Assembly: GCF_021018805.1 (NCBI RefSeq)
Contig: NC_086251.1
Span: 44,834,767-44,898,766, forward strand
From: Prinia subflava
Lineage: Eukaryota > Chordata > Aves > Passeriformes > Cisticolidae
DNA: 64,000 nucleotides
Direction: 5' to 3'
In this document: piece after piece, positions 38,353 through 50,900 of the stretch
How the letters are laid out: every line of letters starts with the position of its first letter
Position numbering within the stretch: position 1 is the stretch's first letter
Translations under genes and position numbers: made by a program
Notes under the pieces: model-generated
Seen by the model: only the letters and a program-made list of their open reading frames with translations
What the model was told of the DNA's origin: nothing
Database searches by the model: none

Positions 38353-39712
38353 AACCCTTGTCATTCTTTCATGTATGTAATTAAATATCTTAATAGACAA
38401 CAAGAAAAGTGCAATTATTTGCATCACATCAATCTTATCACTGCTTTTCTCATTTCCTCCTAGTCAATTTGCCTTTCCATAACAACTCAATTCATAAAGC
38501 TTGAAACACACACCACAGAGAGGAAACTGATTCTTCTAGTAAATATTTCCTGTAAGCCAATGGGATCAGCACATCTCAAATGAAACCAAATCCAAAAGCA
38601 TTCCTGATCAGCTGTTTCAGACAAAATGATTAGAACAACATTTAAGCTTTTTCTAACATATCACCCATCACTAACTTATTTTGAGACATAGAATATGCAA
38701 CTATGTATATGTCTCTATAATCAGAGTAGCTACAAGAGTTAAATTTTCACATATACACTCTTACTTCAGTATACTGTAATATTTTATGACAGATTATAAA
38801 TTTACATCCAGCTATCTTCCCCCCTTTTCCCCCCACCAATTTCTTTACAAGTTCACCCATAAATATTTTTGTGCATAATTTGGGGTCACTGAGATGTATT
38901 TATTATTTTAACTGAACTTTTTCTTCCCATGCAGTGATATAAATAAGAACATCAAAGCTCTTTCCAGTAAGTAACATTATGTTCTCACATTTCTGCTATA
39001 TATCTAGGCCATATAAAGAACATGAATAACATAGGAGGCAAGTGAGTTTATACATAACAGCCTACAAAGGCTCAAATCAGAAAACAAACAACAAAAGCAA
39101 AACTATTGATGGCAGTGTTGAGATAGAAGTCTGCAGAACACATTTTACCTAACAAATTAGTCTTTGTTCCAGGGCTTAGATCAGATACATAAATAAGTTT
39201 AAAGGAGAATAAAGTGATGCAAGTTACATATTCTGTCACTCTCTCAGCCCATAAATTATTCCAGCCTACCCTCTCACAACATAACAACCAATATGGAAAT
39301 ATTAGCTGCATTGTCCCCTTTTGGTTTTTTGCCTGTCACATCCATTTTGAAACTCTGTGATATATAGTGAGAAAAATTTACGTGGATGAAAATGTATGCA
39401 TAGTTCTGCTATAACCCTACCCTTTCTCTAGAAACTCAGTTTAACTATTTTTTCCTTGAAACTATTGCACAGTATAGAATTTGAATGTTAACAACTGCAA
39501 AGCTTACATAATTCTCACACTTCCCAGTCAGTGTGTAAAGAGAGGGTACCTCGCATTTTCAGAGTCAGAAAGATATTTCACTGTCCATGTGAAATATCAT
39601 AAATGCTCCAAAAGCATATAGTTTTGTAATACTATTAATTACCTCTACAAAAAAAGCTAATATTTTTTTATCCACTCCCCATAAAACCTTTCACTTTGTT
39701 ACTCAGCCAAAG
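38353..39712. other. Unique AT-rich noncoding stretch
   Basis: No recognised gene, repeat or RNA. Short open frames only. Confidence 0.55.
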
Positions 39713-39774
39713 TATATAAATACTAACTTGAAATGCAACATTCACAGCTCTGCACTGCAACACGCACAGCTCTG
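39713..39774 (+). promoter_or_regulatory. TATA-like box followed by an imperfect 22-bp repeat
   Basis: TATATAAA at 39713-39720 is preceded by GCCAAAG. About 14 bases further on, two copies of TGCAAC-N2-CACAGCTCTG (39734-39752 and 39756-39774) repeat with a 22-base period and two differences. Distance and orientation would suit a core promoter firing rightwards. The only open frame downstream is a 117-codon one near 40097-40450, unrecognised and without a clear ATG at its start. Low confidence. Confidence 0.2.
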
Positions 39775-41323
39775 TAGAGTGTGCACACAAACATTCCCTC
39801 TTATCATTTTCTTTCATGCGTGATTTATCAGATGTCTATAACACAAGCATTTTGCCAGCATAGACAAGTAGAACTTTATCCCACACAAGCAAAAACTTTT
39901 TTGAGAGCTGCGTGTTATGACCCACCCTTAGTTTTCCCCACTCCTCAGTGAAACTCTCTGTGTTGACAAAACAGTTTTTATCTTCATAGCTAAGTTAATT
40001 AGTGATTACAAATGTTCAAAACCCCCAGCAAAATACACTTGAAGTCTGTATTACAGGCAAGTTTCTGCTTTTTTTAGCATAGCTGTAGGATTTGTTTTGT
40101 GTGCTTGTGGTTCTTCAGAACTAGAAAAGAAGGGTAGTCTCCCACTTTCTTTTTTCCCCTCCAAACAGCAAAATCTTGTCAGCAATCAATCTGGAGCCCA
40201 TGCAACCAGCAGCAGGTTAATAGGTGACTGGTCCTTTGCTCAAGCAGTAATTTGTAGCACGTACCAAAAGTCATACACGTACCAGCCTAAAAAGTATCAC
40301 TTACTCTTATCTTACAAAGCTCTAAATTTAGAGACCCTATGTTTACCATGTAAGCCCAGTGAAGGCAGGGAAGAATTAATAAACCTTCACCTCAGTGACT
40401 TATGCTGCTGCTTTTCTGTTAGCAAAGGCACAGCTCCAGCTCAGAGCTAAGAGCTAGTCTGAGTTTTGCAGCCTCAATAGCCTTGAGACTTAAATCCTAC
40501 TTCTCTCCTGTCTTGTCTCCTCTAACTCCATAAAATATGCAAGTGCAGACAAAGCATTAGATAATAAAGTATTGCCCTCATAAATAAACCTGAAACAACA
40601 GCTATCCATATTCAAGTGGCACGCAATGGATTCTGATCCCCTCCAAAAACACCTGGTTTGATTGTGCTTTGATGTAAACCAAAATGCACAGATCCATTTT
40701 CAAATACCACAAGCAAAGTTGAAGTAGTTGTAGCAACTGCTTTTGCTCAGCTCCAGGTGAAAAGGAAGGCTTTGTTCAGTGGTGACACCAAAACATTACT
40801 TAATTAACTCTTCAAATAACTGCTAGGAATGTAAAAGGTAGAACTATAAGTGTTTTTTAAATTTCTTTTTCTTAAAGTCTAGAAAGCAAAATATTTCAGT
40901 AGTAAGTGTTAAAAGTAAATATTCTAAATTTTCCAATTTTCCTGAATACATAATGTGATGAAGCCAAGTTCAAAACATGTTTCAGAGTCACTGATTGCAT
41001 TTTCTGCCAAAACAACAAACAAACAAAAAAACAAATAAATAAACACCACAGCTCAAATTCTGCCCTCTGTCCCCAAAAAGACATGGTCAATGCTTTGGTC
41101 AAAATATTTTATTTCAGTTTATTTACAATATTCTTTAACTCTGATAAACTCTTCTATCACATGATAAATTTGTGGAAAACATCTTTTCCATTATGTAAGA
41201 CTCCTATATAGATACTCAAATTTTATTTGGGAATTTTTTAATTGATATCTGTAATGTTTGAGAACTTCTGTGACCTTCTACTCAAACCACTAGATTAGGA
41301 CTGCAGCTTATTTACAATTTCTT
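39775..41323. other. Noncoding stretch between promoter-like site and 69-bp repeat
   Basis: No recognised gene. A plus-strand frame at 40097-40450 (117 codons) is open but matches nothing known. An A-rich CAAA-type patch lies near 41011-41043. Confidence 0.45.
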
Positions 41324-41392
41324 CATTGCTTCATAAAAAGTACCAATTGAATTTCATGTCCTAGCAGAAGCTAAAAAAATGGATTGCAAATA
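41324..41392 (+). repeat. 69-bp direct repeat, copy 2
   Basis: Second copy of the 38284-38352 sequence, 98.6% identical. It lies about 370 bases left of the LTR, outside it, so the LTR does not explain the duplication. Confidence 0.95.
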
Positions 41393-41763
41393 TTTACAAC
41401 AGTACAGAGTATTCCAGCTAAAATTTATTCTAGTATCCTTCCCTTTTACTTTATGGTTTCTAACATCTTTGTCTATCTCTCTATAATGTATTCCTTATCC
41501 AGATAGCAAATCTGTGACTCATAATAGCAAAATTATTTTGTTTTTTGAGTGAAACTGAAGTTTAATATTAGGATGTTGTTTAAGTATATTTACTCTAATT
41601 ATTTTCTGAAAAAAAATATTTTATCCCAAACCTCCATATTTCATTTATAGAATCATTATGCATCATTTAAATAACAAGGAAAACAACCCAAATTTTGGAC
41701 ATTTTTACTTTAAGACATAAAGTAATTCAACTGACATTTATTTCCTTGACTCCTTATTGATCT
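41393..41763. other. Noncoding stretch left of the LTR
   Basis: Unique AT-rich sequence. The true left edge of the LTR may lie anywhere between about 41760 and 41820. Confidence 0.5.
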
Positions 41764-42495
41764 GACATTTAGGTCCTTTTTTTATCTTGTTCATTGTATT
41801 TGGTTTATTTGACAAGGTTTTGATAACACTGAGGCTGCAAGTGGCTTCTGTGAGAAAATCCCAGAAGCTTTTCCCATGCCTGACAGAACCAGTCCAGTCA
41901 GCTCCAAAAAGGATCCACCACTGGCCAAAGCTGAGCCCGTCAGACACTCGGAGAGCCTTGTGACAACATGTTTAAGAAGGGGTAAAAATACACTGTGCAA
42001 AGCAGCATGGGGGGAGGAGTGAATATGAGAAAGAAACAACTCTGCAGACACCAAGATCAGTGCAAAAGGATGGGGAGAGGATGCTCCAGGTGCCAGAGAA
42101 GAGCTCCTCAGCAGCCCATGGAGGCCCCCACACTGGGGAATGTGACTGTGCACAGAAGGAAGCTGTGACACTGTAGGAGATCCTGTGTTGGAACAGGACA
42201 GTCCCTGGCAGGACCTCGAAGAGAAATCAGGAGTGAAGCTGAGCCCAAGAAGAAAGGAGGTGATTTTAGACCTTTTCTTACTTCTCATTATCCTACCCTG
42301 AATTTGATTTGCAATAAATAATTTCCTCAAACAGAGTTTGTTTAGCCCACAAAGGTAATTAGTGAGCAATCTCTCATTGTTCTTAACTTGACCAGTGAGC
42401 TTTTCATTGCATTTTTCTCCACCTGTGTTTTTGATGAAGTGAGTGACAGAGTGATTTGGTAGGACCTGACAACAAGAAATGGTCAATCCATCACA
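41764..42495 (+). mobile_element. Solo LTR of an avian ERVL-like endogenous retrovirus
   Basis: Assigned from memory of songbird LTRs. Recognisable blocks in order are: GTGGCTTCTGTGAGAAAATC near 41839; a C/G-rich stretch with CCACTGGCCAAAGCTGAGCC near 41918; the TTTAAGAAGGGG core near 41971, where a TATA-like element is expected; the AGCAGCCCATGGAGG block near 42110; and a 3' part with AATAAA at 42313-42318, followed by AGTTTGTTTAGCCCACAAAG and an end at ATCCATCACA (42495, terminal CA). No gag, pol or env sequence and no second LTR are seen on either side, so it is most likely a solo LTR left by recombination. The left boundary and target duplication could not be fixed. The 231-codon minus-strand open frame across it is antisense noise. 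Confidence 0.8.
42313..42318 (+). terminator. LTR polyadenylation signal
   Basis: AATAAA in the position expected for the R-region polyadenylation signal of this LTR type, followed within about 25 bases by TG-rich sequence. Confidence 0.55.
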
Positions 42496-43019
42496 CTCAC
42501 TCTCTGCCTTTCTAATCTATAGGAATTTTGGTATTCCCTCCTACATAGTCCAAATAGACCAAGACAAGAGAAGAGTGCAGTCTTCTTTTAATCAGCATAG
42601 GCCACTGCTTGAAAACTTTTTATATTCTAATATAAATTTCAACACAGTAAGTAACCCCCAAACTTATTTATTGAATTATTTGCACTTCCTGGCAATAAAT
42701 ACCAAGTTGCAGAAAAAAAATTATAAAAGAAACATAATAATATTGGGAGGGTTAAATTTTATTTTCATTTGAATGATCTTGGCTATTGTGCTGAGTCATG
42801 TTACTGCAAGAGATAGTTTAAAATACATGTTTATAAGGTTTAGTCTCCCTGACACCACAGAGAATTTATGAGGCATGTTAGTCCCTCGATGTCAGTGGAG
42901 CTGAGGCAGACACTTTGGCACTAGGGGTGTTAAAAAGATTTGGTCAAAATTAAATTTTAATATATAGACTATTTGCAGTTATCAGATGGAGTGTTTCTGG
43001 ATCATAGGTCTGAACACAG
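42496..43019. other. Noncoding stretch right of the LTR
   Basis: Unique sequence; no internal retroviral region follows the LTR. A phrase near 42882-42910 (CCCTCGATGTCAGTGGAGCT) resembles old dispersed amniote repeats but is too short to assign. Confidence 0.5.
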
Positions 43020-43260
43020 TACCTACCTTGGGCATTGTCCTTTTCAGGCGTGTAATTCATCATTTACATTAGCTCTGAGATGACTGAAAGTGATTTGTAG
43101 CTGCGTGTTCACAAAGCCCAGCTCCACTTATCCACGCTAACTGTTAGCAATTACAGACACCCACTGGTGCCACTCATTGGCAGCCCCTTTTGTGCTGCCT
43201 TCAAAGCCTTCCTCAGAACAATTAAGATTGTGTCATTGTTCTGATATTGGCATATATGCA
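43020..43260. promoter_or_regulatory. Candidate enhancer with SOX-dimer-type site
   Basis: A compact unique segment of balanced composition. At 43218-43231 it carries ACAAT-TAAG-ATTGT, the head-to-head pair of SOX cores with 4-base spacing known for SOXE (SOX8/9/10) dimers. A further ATTGT at 43235-43239 makes an outer perfect inverted repeat, CAGAACAAT (43214-43222) and ATTGTTCTG (43235-43243). Nearby are TAATTCATCATTTACATTAG and CAATTAC homeodomain-type words. Regulatory function is inferred; conservation was not tested. Confidence 0.3.
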
Positions 43261-43774
43261 AAACTCCTATATTTCCAGTTCAGGAAAGTTCAAAAGACAC
43301 CTTCACATCACCAGGACAAAAATGAACCTTGTATGTTTTTCCTTGGCAGGTTTACTTCTTTGTCCTGAACCTATGTCACAGAACCTCCAGAACAGTGGCT
43401 CTTACACTGAGATATATGCTAAAATATTGTTTAAAATATGTCTTGCATAAGACATTTCTTTAGCACTTTCAGCACCAGGGTTTAAAATTCTAGAACATAG
43501 CCTAAACCACAGGAGTTCTTAACTCAGGCACAGCTGAGCTTTTCCTTTATGAAGATTGAGTAAAAGAATTTTGTCACTTCAAAAAGAAAGAACCAACACA
43601 GGAAGCAAGACTTGCCATAATAAATGAGATCACCCATCTTTTTGCTGTTATCTTGTGTTCTGACACTAAAATTGTTCAGATGCATTAGAAGTTTGAAGGG
43701 GAAAAAAAATCCTATTGTATGAATGAAAATTACCTACCTTACCTATCTCTATAGAGAGTTTTTTTATATCCTAA
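43261..43774. other. Noncoding stretch
   Basis: No recognised gene or repeat. Two short overlapping plus-strand frames (63-67 codons) are unremarkable. Confidence 0.5.
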
Positions 43775-43820
43775 AGCATCACTAAAAATAACTTTTGACT
43801 ATTATTATTTTAGTGATGCT
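43775..43820. repeat. Inverted repeat with 16-bp arms
   Basis: AGCATCACTAAAAATAA (43775-43791) pairs with TTATTTTAGTGATGCT (43805-43820) around a 13-base loop, with a single bulged A. It could fold as a stem-loop in DNA or RNA. The stem is shorter than a typical microRNA precursor and pairing does not continue outward. It may be a remnant of a small inverted-repeat transposon. Confidence 0.8.
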
Positions 43821-44859
43821 CCAAAAGTATTGGGAAGCAGGCAGAAAGAAGAAAAAGACTGAAGAAGAAAAAGAATTTTGATTATATGAAATTTTTAATT
43901 TCCTTATTCTATAAATGCTTTCCTGAGATGAAAAGATGATTCTGCTTGGTTAACCATGTCTGAAGTAGGTTACGGAATTATAGAACCTTAAGGGATTAGA
44001 ATTAGGATTAGCATATAATTGTTCAAAAAGCATGAAATCCTTTCCATAGCTATGGTTTAGAAAAGCCTAGTGTGCTCTATTATTGAGTTCTTTTGTGCAT
44101 TTTCCTAAAGTATAATTTGGAATTCAAGAAACAATAGTATTAAGAATTGTTTTCTTCTTTTTTTTTTTTCCCAATAACACTATTTTGAGCAACAAATAAC
44201 AAAGAATTTAAGAGGGGATTAATAAGTGATCTCTAAAGAATGAAGAGACAATTCAAAGTGAACAATTTAAAGAAACATCTGGGAAGGGGGGAAACAGGTA
44301 ATGTTGGTTCCTTAGACAACTTTGGCCTTAGTGACACTGAATGCACACCATTCCAAACCCAAAGGATTCTACTGCATTTGTTCTATTTGATTCTGTTGCA
44401 AAGGTTGTCCAAAAGAGAGGAAAACAGCTTATAAAATCTATAATGTCTGCAAATCTCAGTTGCCTAATTCTGCATCCTGTTGCCCCAGTCCAAACCCAAA
44501 CTCAAGGGCACAGTGGAATGATGATTCCTCCTATAGGAATAGTGTAATTAAGCCCAGTGAGAAAAACTGACGAGTATGTGAAATTGGTTTGGTCTTTATT
44601 GCAAAGGAGACTGCAATCTGCATTGCAGCATTTCAAATGATTTTCTAACATTGTAGAATTTGTTTATGCCATTTGACACCCCAAAAGCAAGGTTTCTAAC
44701 AGTTTATGGTTGTTGACATTAGAATTGTTAGGAACAATAATGAAAGCCCACTACAGCCTAAATCAAGCCCTGTACTTAAGTTAAAATGTGTAGTAGTCCT
44801 TGCATTTGTTAGCATTCAGAATCATAGTGCTATCTAGTCCCACAAAGATTTTTGACTTC
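43821..44859. other. Noncoding stretch
   Basis: AT-rich with a T-run near 44157-44170. Nothing recognised. Confidence 0.5.
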
Positions 44860-44900
44860 TGAATGCAAGTAAAAGGTGAATGCAAGTATAAGATGAATGC
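44860..44900. repeat. 17-bp tandem repeat, about 2.4 copies
   Basis: Units TGAATGCAAGTAAAAGG, TGAATGCAAGTATAAGA and a partial TGAATGCA in head-to-tail order. A small local expansion. Confidence 0.75.
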
Positions 44901-47900
44901 AGATTCACTACGTTGTAAAGTATTTTGTGTGACTTCATATGGACAAACGCATAGTTGTTTTGTGTACAGGACTACATTTCCTCTAATTCAGTAGGATACT
45001 AATACCATACAGGCATGGTTATCATGATGGTCACCTGGAAGCACATCTGAGAGGCTGCAGAGTACCAGTGACACCAGGCTCTCAAATACCTTTGAGAGAT
45101 TTGGCTAGCCTAGTATGGGTTCAAACTAGGAGATCCAAGGAAATGCAAGAGAAGCAAAGTAACACTGCAATACCCATTTAACAGTACTATGAAATGCCTC
45201 TAGTATTTTCTACCCGCTCAAAAGCACACTAGTCTACCTAGAAAATGTCTAGAAAAAAAAAAAAAAAGGTCCTTCTATCTCTTCTCAACAGTGTGATTGA
45301 TATGGTCAGTTTTTTCTGAAAATCCTAAATACAACAAACCACAGCTGTATTCTGTATGATTCTCTAAAATTTAGTTTTAGTTCTTTCTGCATAAGCTTCA
45401 GTTTTCTTCTAGATCTGAAGAGAAATGACAGTAGTTTTCAGCCAAAAATACAACAGGGGTTATAACTTTTGTGAAATCTTGTTCTCTTGAAAAATTAAGA
45501 GAATAATGTTTAGTGACTAGAAGACATCTTCTCTTTAGAATTTATAATCCATTTTTCCTTTGCCTGGGCCAGCTCGTGATTGAGGTACATGATGAGAAGG
45601 TATAATCTAGGAGTAGAATTAGTTGTGGTGACTATATCAACACAGCAGACTCTTTTATTCCCTAAGTTTCCCCACTCCCACACACACTTTCAGTGTAAGC
45701 AGTGTTTTGCAAAGATCTTGATGGCAAAGACTGTCAGCTCTGACACAGCTGGTGGTATTGAGAGGAGGATGCTGAAACTTCTTCATTCTTCTGATAAATT
45801 ACTATAGCTAAGGCAGTTCCTTATAATGTTGTCATTATTAAGACTCCTTCTCCTTTCAAGTCTAGTTGCTCTTATTCCTTTTTCCTTATTCCTTGTTTGT
45901 CCTGGGACCAACAAAGATTTGAAACTCAGAAGTAAGATGCAGGTGGCACAGATACCTGTGGGTATGTACCCCGTGGGTATAAAGTATCAGGTATCTACAA
46001 AGGGTTCAGTCCCAGTCTCTGATATATAAGATATTCCAAGCCTTTCATCTGAAGCATGCAATGAGAACACTTGATCCTTGGATGCTGCTTTGCTGTCTAC
46101 ATTAATATTGAAAGCCTGGTTTATTGTGCTTAGTTTGTTGATTGTCATAGTTGGATGTCTCCCTCTGTGTATAGCTTTCAGTATATGAAAATGTTGGGTT
46201 CACTTAGAAAACAGAAGTCAAGTATACTGACAACCTTGTGCATCCATGGTGACAGATGTATGTAAGGTGAGTAAATTAAAGAAATACATTCTTAGCTAAG
46301 GAAAGATTCTATTGAGACTCAACATATTCGTAAGTTTATTGTGCTACCCCAAGAGTTTAGTAGTTTGAAATTCTGCATGATACAGACTTACACACATAGA
46401 GTTGCATATATATATCCTGTACATGTAATTCTAGTCAAGAATTACATTTGTCTTTCAACTTGAAAGGACCTAGACATCTTTAACTATTTAATCTTGTTTT
46501 ATGGTAAATGTCACACAAAAAGAAAAGCGTATGTGCACTCTCTTCTTTATTTATTAACCAAGACTGCATTAAGTGTCCAGGGATGCAACCATATTGAATA
46601 TATTTACTGAATAGTGAAAAAGAGATATCATCAGAACTGTATAAATCAATAATCTAGGTCAAGTTTTTAGCAGTTGAGCAAAAACAAATTCTAGACAACA
46701 TCCTTTTTCTCAGTCATTATGATTGATCTTCATGTGAAAATAAAGAGATCACAGGTATTACTTTCTTCTTTTTAAGGGGGAAAAAGTCTTTGATCATACT
46801 CTTGACAGCATCTTCTGTATTTTCTACAGGAGTGTAGAAGCCCTTTTCTTCAGATAGGCTAAAAAGTCTATCTAGGAACCAGCATGCTCTGCTCATGGAT
46901 CACTTCCATACTACACAAGAAAACTAATCCATTTCCCTGTATTCCTTTCAAGGAAGAAGCATGGCACAGCCATTCCTAAACTATTTGAAGTCTTTCTTTT
47001 GTGGAGGAGACAAACATGCAAAGCACTGCATCCAGTTCCTCCTGCCCAGCTGCATTCTCCAGGATGAACACTGCCATCTGATTTTCCTTGTGCCTACCTT
47101 GAGACCATTCAAGAGATCCAGCTGCTCTGTCTGACCCACCTCTGGACTAGACCTCCCTCTCTAGCCTCCCCTCTGCTCCCTGCTCAGGCCCTCCAGTGAT
47201 CAGTAGTGCCTCACCAGGGCATGCCTCCCTGAGAACCTTTGCTGTTCTGTGTTGGTTTCAGCAGCAGAATGTCCTCTGCACACTAGAACAGGTTCTAGTA
47301 TTTACGTTCACCCAACCTTGTGTATCAGAGCTTTATGAGTGCCTTCTAAGTCTGGAGTCAAGGCAGTCCATGATATGCAGCTGGTAGGTCGAGGAGCCAT
47401 AATTAAAAAGTAGCTACAGTGATTTCTGACTGATTATTTCATGCTTTTACCATGCAACCTGGAATTCCTCTTTCCATCAGATATCTCCTCGTGGCTCTAG
47501 TGCACAAGCTGTGGTGTCTGCTGTCCCCTAGACATGTGGCAGACACATGTTTTTATTAACCAGAACACATAACATAGATAAAATAGACTTAAAAGTGGGG
47601 GAAAAAAAGCTCCTGTCATATTTGTATGGATCTAAAAAAAAAAAAAGAATTAATTCTGTTACAGATTAGTCCTACTTGTGCATTTTCTAATTTTCCAGAG
47701 AACATGGATTCAAAAAAGTAGATAATTTAATTAGTATTAATGCTAAAAAATCTGAATTGAAATCCATGTATAAAAGCATTCTTAGAGATTATTAAAATTA
47801 TATTTGGATTGAAAGATGAGATTCTTTAAAATTTGGGAGAAGAGAAACCTTTCTGACAAGGGAATTTTTTTCTTCACAGAAATTTTGGTGGATTTTTTTT

Positions 47901-50900
47901 TCTCTCTTCAGTTAATTGCTTCCCTATCATTCTATCATCTTATCAATGATGATAAATAATATGAGAAATATTGCTCAAATCTACACATTTATCTGGAGGC
48001 ATATTACTTATTCATATTATTATTATATTTTATCTGTCTTTTTATTAAATAGGACTTATGACTAATATATGAGCTTATCTAGTTTTTAACTTTCCCAAGT
48101 GTCTGGAAGTCCAGATTCAGTCTGAACTTCAGAAGATTAAACTGGTTTTCAGTATCAAGAACTTAAATTAGTGCACCAAATATCTCTTGCAGAATTTGGA
48201 AATGTCCAGAAGAACTATTTTTTCTGATAATTAGCCACCTATTTTTCTGATGTGAGTTTCAGAAAGCAAATAGAGATTTTGCTGAAAGCATTGACTTTGT
48301 GATACTGATTATTTCTCATAAATTATGATAAAAGTATTCATACCAAATGCAAATGACTGCAACTTTTCCAAGACTTAGCATAGCTAGAGAGGCTTTGCAT
48401 AGAACAAGCTTCTTAAGCTCTCAAAAGCAATTGATACCTCTAAGATGTTATAATCTCCCTGATGAAGATTTAATTTAACACTATTGATGATAATGAGTTT
48501 TGTGAGACATATTATACAATTTGAGTCACAAGGTAATTCTGTCTTTATGGGTGATATATATGTAGATATTCTATTTTAACCATATTTGATATTTCCTTTT
48601 CTGACTGCCAATATTTAACTGTTTACTATAACTTTCCACCAAATTCCTGCATTTTCTCTTCAAGTTGCAGGTAGATAAAGATACATACATGAAGAATTTG
48701 AAAGATATTACACAGCAGAACATACTGGAACTAAAAATGGATATGCTCAGCTATCAACATTTTCTAACAGTGCTTGAGTTTGGGCAAAGTTACCATTTTT
48801 CACACCTCTAATAGGCAGCAATAAAATTGCAAACTGTGGCTCTAGATAAACATTTATAATATTCCTACTTCCTAATGACTTCCCTGGGATTGCTTATTTT
48901 ATACAAAGAATAAGCTATGGAACATAAATTGACAAGAGATAAAGATGACATGCAACACTGAGATTTTTTATGAAGAGGAAAATCTCTCTCAGAATAAATG
49001 TTTTGTTCATCTTGTTAGCTTGACAATTTGTGCAGGCTTTCAAGATACAAATGTTATATAACTATGTCAATTCTTAAGTTACAAGTTTAATGCTAGTGAC
49101 TTCTGTAGAAGTTTTCTTCAAGCAAAGACAGCATGAACCCTAGATACAAAAGGATTATGAAGCATTAACCTGTATCTCTCCCAGAAGGGAAATATACTGA
49201 GAGCAAATAACGTTCTTCCCCAGTTACTTGTTGGAGTTGTAGTTTAGATACCAGCTGAGATTGGTGCATTTAATTTAGCAAGAACTATGGAATATGACTA
49301 GAGATCAATCTGATAGGCTTGGGGTCTGACCCTGCATTTTTTAATCTGTCAGAAAGAAGTGCTGTCCATCCTGTGGTAGGTCTGAGCACTTTGCTTCTTA
49401 ATATTAAATTAAAAATGAAGCTCAAATTATACATATATACATATATATATATATAAAACACGTTTTATTGTTTAATAATCTGCTCCTTAAGGTGGTGTTA
49501 AAGGTTTATGTTGAAGAGCAAAGTTCCAATTAAAATAACACATTTTACCTTAAGATCGCAGTATTAAACATTTTTCTGGAGTGCCTCTTGGCACATAGGC
49601 CCTTCAAAAAAATTGGACAGTCTTAGGAAAAGGAATTTTTGCATTCCACATTGCAGGGTTGGTATCATACCATTACAGTCATTCTCATGATGAGACTTGA
49701 TGGCTAACCTGCCAGAAAATAGCTGACTTTTTTTGGCTTCCTTCCTCCATTTTTCACCCGCCCCCCTCTGCTCTTTATAATATTTTTAAATAGAGAAAAA
49801 AATCACACATTTTTGACAAGTAGGAACTGGGGTCAGAACCAACCCTCATCTCTTTCCCAGCTTTCATCTGCCTGAAGCAACATGGCTTGTTTCATCTCAT
49901 ACCTAGGAAACCAGCCAAATGGAACATGCCCTTTGTAAGAGCTCTCTCTCATATGAAGAGCCTCTCTTTTCTGAAGGACAGGCTGCTCTTCCCCTTCTCC
50001 TTAACTAAAAATTACTTTCTATAAGGTTCTTAAAGAAAAAATAAAAATGTTAATACTCCACTAAATATATATTTTTTTCCAGTGAAAGTACATAAAATTT
50101 GGACTCTTGAAGACTAAAAGATGGGGAAACAATAACCTTTCTTTCCTCTGGAACAGAAAGAGGCCATAACTACAGTGCTAGTATGAAATGGGCAACTTTT
50201 GCAAAAGTTTGCCTGTACTATGAACAAAAGCACATAAAGCCTCAAAAATGTTAAGTGATTCATAAAGAAGTCAAAATGGCAAGTGCATTTTTGGTTTAAA
50301 AGCCAAAGAGGTGTGGGTTTGGTTTGGTTTAGGTTCCGTGGTTTTTTTCAGGTTGAAATTGTTTTGCTATCTCTACAAAAGTGTAAAAGAAAACATAATT
50401 CTTAGCTTGTACACACATTTCAGCCAGTCACCTACTGCACTGACCTGCACTTCAGGTGTGTAGAGAAATTGAAGATCTCATTACTCTACAAAGGATCTCA
50501 GTATTGCTCAGAAAAGGTAGATGATAGGTAGAAAAGGGTAGAATGGACTACTTTGACAATGACTTTGGCACCTTTGGACAAAAAAGAGCTGTCTAAACAA
50601 AAACACGTGAGCAATATTCTTGTAACAGCAATGTAGAGCTTCCTCTCTGATCATTTCTTAGTTGTTTAAATTAGTCCCTAAGAATTTGACTGATGTAACC
50701 ACAACTCAGTATGCATGTGCAAAATATTAAGGGAAAAGAAATATGTTTTGGATATATTCCAAATATTCCCCCATTTTAGTTGGGATTTGGAGGGGTTTTG
50801 TTGTTTTGTTCTGGGTTTTTGTTTGTTTCTGGAGAGATGCTTCTATTATATTCCATATGCTGCTTTTTATGTAAGAGATAATAGATCAATTTTCAGGGAA

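Noticed and set aside
41791..42486. 231-codon minus-strand open frame, the longest in the window
   Set aside because: It runs antisense through the LTR, which explains its composition. It resembles no known protein.
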